From NCBI RefSeq assembly GCF_002776525.5, contig NC_045435.1, positions 126,897,079-126,961,078 of the forward strand: 64,000 bases of DNA, written 5' to 3'. The position numbers and the translations under genes were made by a program. The first letter of the stretch is position 1, and each line of letters opens with the position of its first letter. This DNA is from Piliocolobus tephrosceles. Its lineage: Eukaryota > Chordata > Mammalia > Primates > Cercopithecidae. Positions 47,836 through 59,314 of this stretch are shown here, one piece after another. The notes under the pieces were generated by a model. It saw nothing but the letters and a program-made list of their open reading frames with translations. It had not been told where the DNA came from and ran no database searches.

Positions 47836-48479
47836 AGAGTAAGGAAGGGATCCAGTTTCAGCTTTCTACTTATGGCTAGACAATTTTCCCAGCAACATTT
47901 ATTAAATAGGGAATCCTTTCCCCATTTCTTGTTTCTCTCAGGTTTGTCAAAGATCAGATGGCTGTAGTTGTGTGGTATTATTTCTGAGGACTCTGTTCTG
48001 TTCCATTGGTCTATATCTCTGTTTTGGTACAAGTACCATGCTGTTTTGGTTACTGTAGCCTTGTAGCACAGTTTGAAGTCACATATACACCATGGAATAC
48101 TATGCAGCCATAAAAAGGATGAGTTTGCGACTTTTGTAGGGACATGGATGCTGCTGGAAACCATCATTCTTAGCAAACTATCACAAGAAGAGAAAACCAA
48201 ACACCACATTTTCTCACTCATGGGTGGGAACTGAACAATGAGATCACTTGGACTCGGGAAGGGGAACATCACACACTGAGGCCTATCACTGAGGCCTATC
48301 ATGGGGAGGGGAGAGGGGGGAGAGATTGCATTGGGGAGTTATACATGATATAAAAGATGAATTGATGGGTGCTGACGAGTTGATGGGTGAAGCACTCCAA
48401 CATGGCACAAGTATACATATGTAACACCTTGCACGTTATGCACATGTACCCTAGAACTTAAAGTATACTAAAAAAAAAG
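47836..48479 (+). mobile_element. LINE-1, 5'-truncated, twin-primed
   Basis: The inverted 5' piece (47836-48080) reads ORF2 on the minus strand (KATVTKTAWYLYQNRDID, DSLFNKCCWENC, LKLDPFLT). The sense piece from 48081 ('acatatacaccatggaatac') runs through the ORF2 end and 3'UTR to an A-run ending at 48478. Target-site duplication 'agttgcac' is at 47828-47835 and 48480-48487 within monomer 4. About 1 kb of L1 between the two pieces is absent. A short local repeat 'tgaggcctatcac' occurs near 48280-48300. Confidence 0.93.
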
Positions 48480-51400
48480 AGTTGCACGGAAAGATTCTCT
48501 AGGATATTCGATGGAACACATTTCCTTGCTTGACACAGGATTCTGGTTGCCAGTTACTATCACTTCACAGGAAACTGAAAGAGCGACTTTCAAACTGCGG
48601 AATGTAGAGGAAGCTTTAACCCTGTGAAAAGAATGGCCATGTCAGAGAGCAGCTTTTTCGAGTGCTTCTTTGTGTTTTTTATTGGGCGACATTTGTCTTT
48701 TTGCCATAGTCTTCAATATGCTCCGAATATCACTCTTTTGGTTTTAAGGGAATAGAGTTCAAATTGTGCCTTATGAAAAGAAAGTTATAGCTGCCTGAGT
48801 GGAATACACAAATCACCAAGCAGTTTCTCAGGAAACTTCTCTCCAGTTTTTATCTGACTATATTTCCTATTTCACCGTAGGCCCGCATGTGATCCCAAAT
48901 ATCCCATCGCGGATACATCCACGAGGGAGTTTCCAAGCTGTGCAATATAAGGAAAGCTTCAGGTATGTGAGATGATTTAACACAGCAAAATCAGATTTAC
49001 AGAAAGCTTCTTTCCACTTTTTTTCTGAAGATATTTCCATTTTCACCATAGTCCTCAATGTGCTCCTGAAGGTCCCTTCGTGGATCCATCCATGACAGTT
49101 TCCAAGCTGCGTAATGTAAAGAAAGCTTTATCTATGTGAGATGATTACACATATCACAGAGTAGTTTCCTGGAAACCATCTTTCCAGTTTGTGTCTGAGT
49201 CTATTTCCCTTTTCACCATCGGCATCAACATGATCCTGAATATCACTTGCTACCTGTTTCTCCAAAAGGGTTTCCCCGAAGCTGTATGAGAACAGAGGTA
49301 TAACACTGTGACTGGAATGCAAACATCACAAAGCAGTTCCTCAGAAAGCTTCTCTCCAGTTTCGCTCTGAACCTATTTCCTTTGTCACTGTTAGCATCAA
49401 AGTGCTCCTGAGTATCCCATCATACGCTAAACATACGCAGGGCTAGAAAACTGCTCAATGAAAAGAGAGGCTTATCTGATTGAAAGAAATCAAGACTGCA
49501 CAGAGCAGTTTCAAAGAAAGCTTCCTTCTGGATTTTACCTGAGGATATTTCTTTCTCCATATTCTAAAGATCGTTCCCAAATGTCCTTCCTCAGATTCCA
49601 CAAAAACAGTGATTTCAAACTGCTCCATCCAAAGAATGGTTTTACTCTATCAGACGAATACACCCATAGCAAAGCAGTTCCTCAGAATGGTTCTCTGCAG
49701 GTTTCAACGGAAGGCATTTCCTCGCTCACCACAAGCCTCCGGGCATCACTAAGTATCCCTTCACAGATTCTTCAAAGACAGAGTTTCGAAACTGGACACA
49801 TTAGAGTAAGCATTAACTCTGTGAATTGAATGCACATATCAGGGAGCAAATTCTTGGAACGCTTCTTGCTCAATTTTATTTCAGTACATTTCACTATTCG
49901 CCATAGTCCGCGATGTGTTCCGAAATATCACTTTTTCGGTTTTGCAGGAAGAGTGTTAAGCTCTGCCTTGTGAGAAAAGAGGTATAACTCCCTGAATGTA
50001 ATGCATACATCGCAAAGTAGTTTCTCAGAAAGCTTCTATACAGTTTTTATCTGAAGATATCTCTTCTTTCACCATAGGGCTGAATGTGCTCCTGAATATT
50101 TCTTCGCGGATCTGTGCATGACAGAGTTTCCAAACTGCGTAATATAATTAAAGTTTTAACTCTGCGAGATGAATAAATATATCTAACACAAAGCAGTTTC
50201 ACAGAAATCTTCTTTCCAGTTTTTATCTGAGGATATTTCCTTTTTCACAATAGTCGTCGCTATACTCCCAAATAAATCTTCGTAGCTTTTTCTCCAAAAG
50301 GGATTCCGAAATCCTCTATGAGAAGAAAGGTATATTTCTGTGAGTGGAATGCACACATCACAAACCAACTCCCCAGAAAGCTTCTCTTCAGTTTCCATTT
50401 GAAAGCAATTCCTTTCTCAATGTAGGCCTCAAAGCCCTCCTGAATATCCCTTCACAGAGTAAACAAAAACATTGTTATGAAACAGCTCAATGAAAAGAGA
50501 AGCTTAACTTTGTGAACGGAATTCACATGACACAGAGCAGTTTCACAGAAAGTTTCCTTCAGGTTTCTCTCTGCGGTTATTTCTTTTTCAATAATTCTAA
50601 AGTGTGTTTCCAAATGTCCTTTCTCAGATTCCACAGAAACAGTGATTTCAAACTGCTCAATCCAAAGAATGATTTAATACTATGAGATGAATACAAACAT
50701 CACAAAAGTGTTGCACAGAAATCCTCTCTCGAAATTTCGATCAAATATATTTTCTTGCCTCACACAGGCCTCTGTTCGCCAATTACTATCCCTTCACAGA
50801 ACCCTCAAAGACTGACTTTCAAACTGGGAAATGCAGAGTAAGATTTAACCCTGTGAAAAGAATGGACAGGTCAGAGAGCAGTTTCTCCGAGTGCTTCTTT
50901 TGGTTTTTTATTGGATGACATTTCACTTTTTGCAATAGTCTTCAATGTGCCTGAATATCACTTCTTTGGTTTTATAGGAACAGTGTTCAAACTGTGCCTT
51001 ATGAGAAGAAAGTTATAATTCCCTGAGTGGAATGCACACATCATCAAGCAGTTTCTCAGAAAGCTTCTCTCCAGTTTTATCTGACTCTATTTCCTATTTC
51101 ACCATAGGCCCGAATGTGATCCCAAATATCCCTTCACAGATCCATCCACGAGGGTGTTTCCAAGCTGTGTAATGTATAAAAAGCTTCATCTATGTGAGAT
51201 GAATAAACGTACCGAAAGGCATATTCACAGAAATCTTCTTTCCAGTTTTTATCTGAAGATATTTCCTTTTTTAACAGAGTCCAAAATGTGCTCCCGAAGG
51301 TCCCTTCATGGATCTGTCCATGACAAATTCCAAGCTCTGTAATGTAAAGAAAGCTTTATCTGAAGATATTTCCTTTTTCACCATAGTCCTGAATATGCTC

Positions 51401-54400
51401 CCAAAGGTCCCTTCGTGGATCCGTCCATGACAGTTTCCAAGCTACGTAATGTAAGGAAAGCTTTTTCTATATGAGACGATTACACATATCACAGAGTAGT
51501 TTCCTGGGAAGTTTCTTTCCAGTTTTTGCCTGAAGCTATTTCCCTTTTCACCATTGGCATCAACATGCTCCCGAATATCACTTGGTACCTGTTTCTCCAA
51601 AAGGGTTTCCCTGACGATGTATGACAAGAGAGGTATAACACTGTGACTGGAATTCACACGTCACAATGCAGTTCCTCGGAAAGCTTCTCTCCAGTTTCGG
51701 TCTGAACATATTTCCTTTTTCACTGTTAGCCTCAAAGTACTCCCGAATATCCCATCACATGCTAAAAATACACAAGGCTAGAAAACTGCTCAATGAAAAG
51801 GGAGGCTGATCTGAGTGAGAGGAATTAAGACGACAAATAGCAGTTTCACAGAAAACGTCCTTCTGGATTTTACCTGAGGATATTTCTTTCTCCATATTCT
51901 AAGGATGTCCTTCCTCAGATTCCACAATAACAGTGATTTCAAGCTGCTCAATACAATGAATGTTTTAAATCTTTGACACAAATACACACATCGCCAAGCA
52001 GTTGCTCAGAACGTTTGCCTGCTGGTTTCATTGGCAGACATTTCCTCGCTCACCACAAGCCTCCGGGCATCACTAAATGTCCCTTCACAGATTCTTCAAA
52101 GACAGAGTTTTGAAACTTGGCAACATAGAGTAAGCATTAACTCTGTGAAGTGAATGCACATATCAGAGAGTAGATTCTTGGAATGCTTCTTCCTCGATTT
52201 TACTTCAGTGTATTTCACTATTCACCATAGTCCTCAATGCGTTCCAAAATATCACTTTTTTGGTTTCACAGGAACAGTGATCAAACACTGCCTTGTGAGA
52301 AAAGAGGTATAACTCCCCGAGTGGAATGCATACATCACAAAGTAGTTTCTCAGAAAGCTTCTGCCCAGTTTTTTTCTGAAGACATCTCCTCTTTCACCGT
52401 AGGCCTGAATGTGCTGCCAAATGTCCCTTCGTGGACCTGTGGATGATGGAGTCTGCAAACTGCATAATATAGTTAAAGTTTTAACAATGTGAGATGAATA
52501 AATATATCTAACACAAAGCAGTTTCACAGAAATCTTCTTTCAAGATTTTGTGTGAGGATATTTCCTTTTTCACCAGAGGTGTTGCTATTCTCCCAAATAT
52601 CTCTTGGCAGCTTTTTCTCCAAAAGGGATTCTGGAATCCTCTAGGAGAAGGCACCAATATTTCTTTGAGTGGAATGCACACATCAAAAAGCAGATCCTCA
52701 GAAAGCTTTCCTCCAGTTTCTATCTGAAGACGTTTCCTTTCTCACCATAAGCCTCAAAGCCCTCTGATATATCCCTTTGCAGACTAAACAAAAACAGTGT
52801 TATGATACAACTCAATGAAAAGAGATGCTTAACTGTGAGAGTGGAATTCACGTGACACAGAGCAGGTTCACAGAAAGCTTCCTTTTGGTTTCTCTCTGAG
52901 GTCATTTGTTTTTCAGGATATTCTCAAGAGTGTTTCCAAATGTCTTTTCTCAGATTCCACAGAAACAGTGATTTCAAACTGCTCGATCCAAAGAATGATT
53001 TAACGATATGAGATGAATACAAACATTACAAAAAAGTTGCGTAGAAAGCTTCTCTCCAATTTTCAATGGAAGACATTTCCTTGCCTCACACAGGCCTCCA
53101 GTCACCACATATCATCCTTTCACAGAACCCTCAAAGACCAGCTTTTAAACTGGGAAATGTAGAGTAAGCTTTAACCCTGTGAAAAGAATGGACATGTCAG
53201 AGAGCAGTTTCTTCGAGTGCGTCTTTCTGCTTTTTATTGGAAGACATTTGACTTTTTGCCATAGTCTTTAATGTGCTCCCAATATCACTCTTTCAATTTC
53301 ACAGCAACAGTGTTCATACTGTGCATTATGAGAAAAAAGTTATAACTCCCTGAGTGGAAACCACATCATGAAGCAGTTTGTCCGAAAGCTTTTCTCCAGT
53401 TTTTATCTGACTATATTTCCTATTTCACCACAGGCCCGAATATGATCCCAAATATCCCTTTGCAGATCCATCCACGAGGGAGTTTCCACGCTGTGTAATA
53501 TAAAGAAAACTTCACCTATGTGAGATGAATAAACATAGCAGAAAGCAGAGTCACAGAGAGCTTATTTCCAGTTTTGATCTGAAGATATTTCCTTTTTCAC
53601 CAGAGTCCAGAATGTGCTCCCAAAGTTCCCTTCGTGGGTCTATCCATGACAGTTTCCAAGCTGTGTAATGTAAGGAAGGCTTTATTTATGTGAGATGATT
53701 ACACATATCACAGAGTAGTTTCCTAGAAATCTTCTTCCCAGTTTCTCTCTGAGAGTATTTCCCTTTTCAACATTGGCATCAACATGCTCACAAATATCAC
53801 TTGGAACCTGTTTCTCCAAAAGAGTTTCCCCGATGCTGTATTAGAAGGGAGGTATAACACTGTGTCTGGAATGCACATGTCACAAATCAGCTCTTCGGAA
53901 AGCTTCTCTCCAGTTTCGGTCTGAACATATTTCTTTTTTCACCGTTAACCTCAAAGTGCTCCCGAATATCCCATCACACGCTAAACATACACTGGGCTAG
54001 GAAACTGCTCAATGAATAGAGAGGCCTATCTGAGTGAGAGGAATTAAGACGACACAGAGCAGTTTCACAGAAAGCTTCCTTCTGGATTTTACCTGAGGAT
54101 ATTTCTTTCCCCATATTCCTAGGATCGTTCCCAAATGTCCTTCCTCTGATTCCACAAAAACAGTGATTCCAAGCTGCTCAATCCAAAGAATGGTTTAACT
54201 CTATGTGACGAATACACACATTGCAAAGCAGTTACTCAGAACGTTTCTCTGCAGGTTTCATCAGAAGGCGTTTCCTTGCTCACCAGAAGTGACCAAGGGT
54301 CACTAAATATCTCTTCAAAGATTCTTCAAAGAGAGAGTTTCGAAACTCGGTAACATAGATTAAGCATTAACTCTGTGAAGTGAATTCACATATCTGAGAG

Positions 54401-54415
54401 AATATTCTTGGATTT
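48480..54415 (-). repeat. Alpha satellite, type 1 13-mer array, block IV
   Basis: The monomer 9 marker is at about 49426, 51751 and 53970. The first interval from 46533 is 2241 bp once the L1 is removed, the second 2325 bp, the third 2219 bp. The longer middle unit contains a partial tandem copy of monomer 7 (about 51250-51345 and 51354-51460). Near 54415 the polarity of the satellite reverses. No other feature is visible. Confidence 0.92.
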
Positions 54416-56071
54416 AGTGAAGCCTGGAGCCTTGTGGTGAGGGGGGAAACATCTTCTGATGAAACCTGCAGAGAAACGTTCTGAGCAACTGCTTTGTGAT
54501 GTGTATATTCGTCTCCTAGAGTTATCCATTCTTCGGATGGAGCAGCTTGAAATCACTGTTTTTGTGGAATCTGAGGAAGGACATTTGGGAACGATACTTA
54601 GAATATGGATAAAGAAATATCCTCAGGTAAAATCCAGAAGGAAGCATTCTGTGAAACTCCTCTGTGTCGTCTGAATTCCTCTCACTCAGATAAGCCTCGC
54701 TTTATATTGAGAAGTTTTCTAACCCTGTGTATTTTTAGCATGTGATGTGATATTCGGGAGCACATTGAGGCTAACGGTGACAAAGGAAATATGTTCAGAC
54801 TGAAACTGGAGAGAAGCTTTCCGAGGAACTGCATTGTGACTTGTGCATTCCACTCACAATGTTATACCTCTCTTCTCATACAGCGTCAGAAAACCCTTGT
54901 GGAGAAACTGGTACTAAGTGATATTCGGGAGCATGTTGATGCCTATGGTGAAAAGGGAAATAGCCTCAGACAAAAACTGGAAGGAAGCTTTCTAGGAAAC
55001 TACTCTGTGATATATGTAGTCATCTCACATAGATAAAGCTTTCTTTACATTACGCAGCTTGTAAATTGTCATGTATGGATCCACAGAGGGACCTTCGGGA
55101 GCACATTCTGGACTATGGTGAAAAAGGAAATATCTTCAGATAAAAACTGGAAAGAAGTTTTCTGTGCATCTGCTTTTTGCTATGTTTATTCATCTCACAT
55201 ACATGAAAATTTCTATACATTACGCAGCTTTAAACTCCCTCGTGGATGGATCGATGAAGGGATATTTGGGATGCCATTCGGGACTATGGTGAAAGGGGAA
55301 ATATAGTCACATAAAAACTGGAGAGAAGCTTTCTGAGAAACTGCTTGTGGATGTGTGCATTCCACTCATGGAGTTATAACTTTCTTCTCATAAGGCACAG
55401 TTTGAACACTGTTCCTGTAAAACCAAAAACGTGATATTCGGAGCACATTGAAGACTATGGCAAAAAGTGAAATATCGTCCAATAAAAAACAGAGAGAAGC
55501 ACTCGAAAAAATTGTTCTCTGACAGGTCCACCCTTTTCACAGTGCTAAAGCTTACTCTACATTTCCCAGTTTGAAAGGCGGTCTTTGAGGGTTCTGTGAA
55601 GGGATAGTAAGTGGCGACTGGAGGCTTGTGTAAGGCAAGGAAATGTCTTCAAATGAAAATCGGAGAGATGCTTTCAGAGCAACTGTTTTGTGATGTTTGT
55701 ATTCATCTCATAGTGTTAAATCATTATTTGAATTGAGCAGTTTGAAATCACTGTTTCTGTGGAATCTGAGCAAGGACATTTGGAAACGCTCTTTAGAATA
55801 TCCTGAAAAAGAAATAACCTCAGATAGAACCAGAAGGAAGCTTTCTGTGAACCTGCTCTGTGTCACATGAATTCCGCTCTCACAGTTAAGCTTCCCTTTT
55901 CATTGAGCTGTATCATAATACCGTTCTGCTTAGTCTGCAAAGGAATACTTTTTAAGGCTTTGAGACTTATGGTGAGAAAGGAAACGTCTTCTGATAGAAA
56001 CTGGAGAGAAGCTTCCTGAGGAGCTGATTTGTGACGTATGCATTCCACTCACAGAAACATACCTTTCTTCT
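54416..56071 (+). repeat. Alpha satellite, type 1, forward orientation, first inverted block
   Basis: Monomers here read in the conventional alpha direction ('tttctgtgaaactgctctgt', 'ggaaatatcctcag'). Order on the plus strand is 11, 10, 9, 8, 7, 6, 5, 4, 3, 2, the mirror of 45.2-46.87 kb. The L1 target-site copy ('atacctttcttct') ends the block. ORFs here are chance frames of the satellite. Confidence 0.92.
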
Positions 56072-56988
56072 GGTGTTTTAGACATGTAGTCCTTGACCAT
56101 GCCTATGTCCTGAATGGTACTACTGAGGTTTTCTTCTAGGGTTTTTATGGTATTAGGTCTAATATTTAAGTGTCTAATCCATTTTGAATTAATTTTCGCA
56201 TAAGGAGTAAGGAAAGAATCCATTTTCAGCTTTCTACTTATGGCTAGACAATTTTCCCAGCATAATTTATTAAATAGGGAATCCTTTCCCTATTGCTTAT
56301 TTCTCTCAGGTTTGTCAAAGATCAGATGGCTGTAGATGTGTGGTATTATTTCTGAGGACTCGGTTCTGTTCCATTGGTCTATATCTCTGTTTTGATAGCA
56401 GTACCATGCTATTTTGGTTACTGTAGCCTTGTAGTATAGTTTGAAGTCAGGTAGCGTGATGCCTCAAGCTTTGTTCTAAATCATGCTGCTAAAAAGACAC
56501 ATGCACACGTATGTTTATTGCGGCACTATTCACAATAGCAACGACTTGGAATCAACCCAAGTGTCCATCAGTGACAGACTAGATTAGGAAACTGTGGCAC
56601 ATATACACCATGGAATACAATGCAGCCATAAAAATGCTGAGTTTGCATCATTTGTACGGACATAGATGCAGCTGGAAAACATCATTCTTAGCAAACTATC
56701 ACATGAACAGAAAACCAAACACCACATGTTCTCACTCATAGGTCAGAAATGAACAATGAGATCACTTGGAGTTGGGAAGGAGAACATCACACATTGGGAC
56801 CTATCATGGGGAGGGGGTTGGGGGGAGGGATTGCATTGGGGGTTATACCTGATATAAATGAAAAATTGATGGATGCTGTCGAGTTAATGGGTGCAGCACA
56901 ACGTGGCACAGGTATACATATGTAACAAACCTGCACGTTGTGCACATGTACCCTAGAACTTAAAGTATAGTAATGAAAAAAAAAAAAG
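56072..56988 (+). mobile_element. LINE-1, twin-primed; inverted duplicate of the 44287-45210 insertion
   Basis: Inverted 5' piece on the minus strand (56072 to about 56473; ORF2 with FLTPYAKINSKWIRHLNIRP and GMVKDYMSKTP), then the sense piece to an A-run ending at 56987. The junction 'ttctaaatcatgctgct' is the complement of that at 44790-44807, and both flanks carry the same alpha target ('atacctttct', 56059-56071 and 56989-57004). It is therefore the same insertion copied by duplication, not a second event. The 3'UTR G-rich tract is at about 56808-56828. Confidence 0.95.
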
Positions 56989-58165
56989 AAATATACCTTT
57001 CTCCTTCTAAAGGATTCCAGAATCCCTTTTGGAGAGAAAGCTACCAAGAGATATTCGGGAGCATAGCGATGACTATGGTGAAAAAGGAAATATCCTCAGA
57101 CAAAAAATGGAAAGAAGACTTTTGTGAAACTGCTTTGTGTTAGATATATTTATTTGCCTCTCATAGTAAAAACGTTAATTATATTACGCAGCTTGGAAAC
57201 TCCATCATGCACAGATCTGCAAAGGGACATTCGGGAGCACATTCAGGCCTATGGTGAAAGAGGAGATATCTTCAGACAAAAATGGATAGAAGCTTTTAGA
57301 GAAACTAGTTTGTGATGTATGCATTCCACTGAGGGAGTTATTCCTCTTTTCTCACAAGGCAGTGTTTAAACTCTCTTCCCGTGAAACCGAAAAAGTGATA
57401 TTTTGGAAGGCATTGAGGACTATGGCGAATAGTGAAATATACTGAAATAAAATCTAGGAAGAAGCGTTCCAAGAATCTGCTCTCTGATATGTGAATTCGC
57501 TTCACAGAGTTAATGCTTACTCTATGTTGCCACGTTTCGAAACTCTGTCCTTGAAGAATCTGTGAAGGGATATTTAGTGCAGCCCAGAGGCTTGTGGTGA
57601 GCGAGGAAACGTCTTCTGATGAAACCTGCAGAGAAACGTTCTGAGCAACTGCTTTGCAATGTGTGTATTCGTCTCTAGAATTAAACCATTCCTTGGGTTG
57701 AGCAGCTTGAAATCACTGTTTTTGTGGAATCTGAGGAAGGATATTTGGGAACGATCCTTAGAATATTGAGAAAGAAATATCCTCAGGTAATATCCAGAAG
57801 GAAGCTTTCTGTGATACTGCTCTGTGTCATCTTAATTCCTCTCCCTCTGATAAGCCTCTCTTTTCATTGAACAGGTTTCTAGCAGTGTGTAAGTTTAGCA
57901 TGTGATGGGATATTCAGGAGCACATTGAGGCTGACGGTGAAAAAATAAGTATGTTGAGGTCTAAACTGGAGGGAAGCTTTCCGAGGAACTGCTTTGTGAC
58001 CTGTGCATTTCAGTCACAGTGTTATGCCACTGTTCTCATACAGTGTAGGGGAAACCCTTTTCGAGAAACTGGTAACAGGTGATATTCTGGAGCATGTTGA
58101 TGCTGATGGTGAAAAGGGAAATAGCCTCAGACAAAAACTGGAAGTAAGCTTTCTAGGAAACTACT
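56989..58165 (+). repeat. Alpha satellite, type 1, forward, between L1 and second provirus
   Basis: Monomers 1, 13, 12, 11, 10, 9 and 8 (plus-strand order). The block ends in the first bases of monomer 8 ('ctttctaggaaactact'), where the LTR starts. The join of monomers 10 and 9 near 57870 lacks the provirus present at the same place in the left arm. Confidence 0.9.
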
Positions 58166-58690
58166 TGATTTGTTTTTCTAAGAACCACCAGAGCGAGCAC
58201 AAATAACCAGCGAGTAGATAAGTCTAAAAGCTAAACTGCAAATTTATTCTTTGGTCATCTAGCTCCAGGAAAATTGGTGTGTAAGGTGAATTCTGTTGGC
58301 CTCCGGCAAAGGAGGCTTTGAGAGTCGCCCAGGCGGAGTTCCTAATGCAGTCTCGACAGGAGTAGGGGCTGAGGAAACCACGTAGTGTATCTGCCTGGAG
58401 CGGCTTTTCTAGGAGTGGAAGGGCAATAGGTTGGGCACGGGTGTGTCGGGCGCGGAAGGCTTCACAGGTGCCAGCAGGTAAATCTTGGTCTCTTCGGATT
58501 GACATCACCTGGTGCATACCTGTTTAGCCTCCACCTTCCTGACCGCCAGCTGCATTTTCACGCACATGGGAAGAGTTGGTGATGAAGAACCCAGAAATGT
58601 TCCATCTTGCCTCCATTCGTCCGAACAGTCCAACCTTTTATTGATAAGAGTGATAAAGGGTCGCCGTGATCTGACTGGTTACTTCCTGCT
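58166..58690 (-). repeat. 3' LTR of the right provirus
   Basis: The reverse complement ends '..ttcttagaaaaacaaatca' and matches 42940-43468 along its length, with AATAAA at 58243-58248 (minus) and the 'atcaataaaaggttggac' promoter box near 58635-58655. The upstream boundary lies just after the env stop at 58692-58694. It has fewer CpGs than the left copy. Confidence 0.87.
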
Positions 58691-58691
58691 G

Positions 58692-58930
58692 TTAAGGGGC
58701 GTCATTAAAGTCGAGACCTATAGTTGGTGTTTGCACACACAGATGAAGAAGCATTTGTTTGAAGGTGACGCGAGTGATTTCTTGTATCTTGGCATGGAGA
58801 AATTTGATCAAAATGGGAGCAAAGATAATATAAAACACAGTATTAATATAGGAAAGTGGAATGGAAACATTTGTTGGAATATAGACAAAACCCAAAAGGA
58901 TGATCCAGGCAAGGCGGGGAGTATTAAATA
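58692..58930 (-). pseudogene. env: Retroviral env fragment: membrane anchor and cytoplasmic tail
   Basis: On the minus strand, an open stretch starts near 58895 (GFVYIPTNVSIPLSYI), continues through hydrophobic residues and ends FNDAP with a stop at 58692-58694, directly before the LTR. It corresponds to the C-terminal end of the TM protein; the left provirus has the same region with a small deletion. The surface subunit, fusion peptide and CX6CC motif are absent, removed by a deletion that joins the pol tail to this fragment near 58925. It cannot be functional. Confidence 0.8.
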
Positions 58931-59190
58931 GTTAAGAATATTTAGCAAGTGTGAGGCAAGTGGGGGAAAGTTGAACTGACTTCCACTGATTGCTTTTGGT
59001 GGGAGCCCTTTCTAGCTGGGAATGAGGAATGAGTGCGCAAAGTAGTTGTTGACCAGGCAGCAATTAATTTTGGATTGGATGGAAGGCTAAGTCCAGAGAA
59101 GGATGACAAAATAGAATGGATACCCTGCTGTCGATTAAAAAATTAATTGTCTTACCCGCTACCAGGAGAGTTATCCACGGCTCGGCAAGG
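58931..59190 (-). pseudogene. pol: Retroviral protease fragment joined to the integrase tail
   Basis: The minus strand at about 59190-59100 reads EPWITLLVAGKTINFLIDSR, the start of a retroviral aspartic protease. The active-site triplet is DSR (59124-59132) where the family has DTG or DSG, so the catalytic loop is mutated. Shortly after, the sequence jumps to the last ~60 codons of integrase (PHSQLERAPTKSNQW, about 59020-58960), matching the left provirus near 41590-41650. Nearly all reverse transcriptase, RNase H and integrase is therefore deleted. Confidence 0.78.
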
Positions 59191-59314
59191 GTGATGGGGG
59201 TGCCCGAGTCTCAGCACCTTCAGTTGTCATGGTCCAGATGTAGGAGTTGGAAGGAGCTCCCAGGATCTTGGGAAACAGAGTCACGTCGTGACGTGGCACC
59301 TGTTCCCAGGGTGG

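Larger units (their letters stand above)
54416..58165. repeat. Right arm of the inverted segmental duplication
   Basis: Satellite polarity flips at about 54415. The right arm starts at the position equal to about 46873 and reads outward through monomers 11 to 2, the duplicated L1, then 1, 13, 12, 11, 10, 9 and 8 up to the second provirus. The monomer 9 marker at 54741 and 57901 is separated by 2226 bp once the L1 is removed. At about 57855-57900 the junction between monomers 10 and 9 is uninterrupted: this is the empty site of the left provirus. Confidence 0.88.

Noticed and set aside
54240..54480. Perfect palindrome or hairpin origin at the polarity switch
   Set aside because: The mirrored monomer 11 sequences are only similar, not identical, and derive from the duplication. 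I see no replication-origin element.
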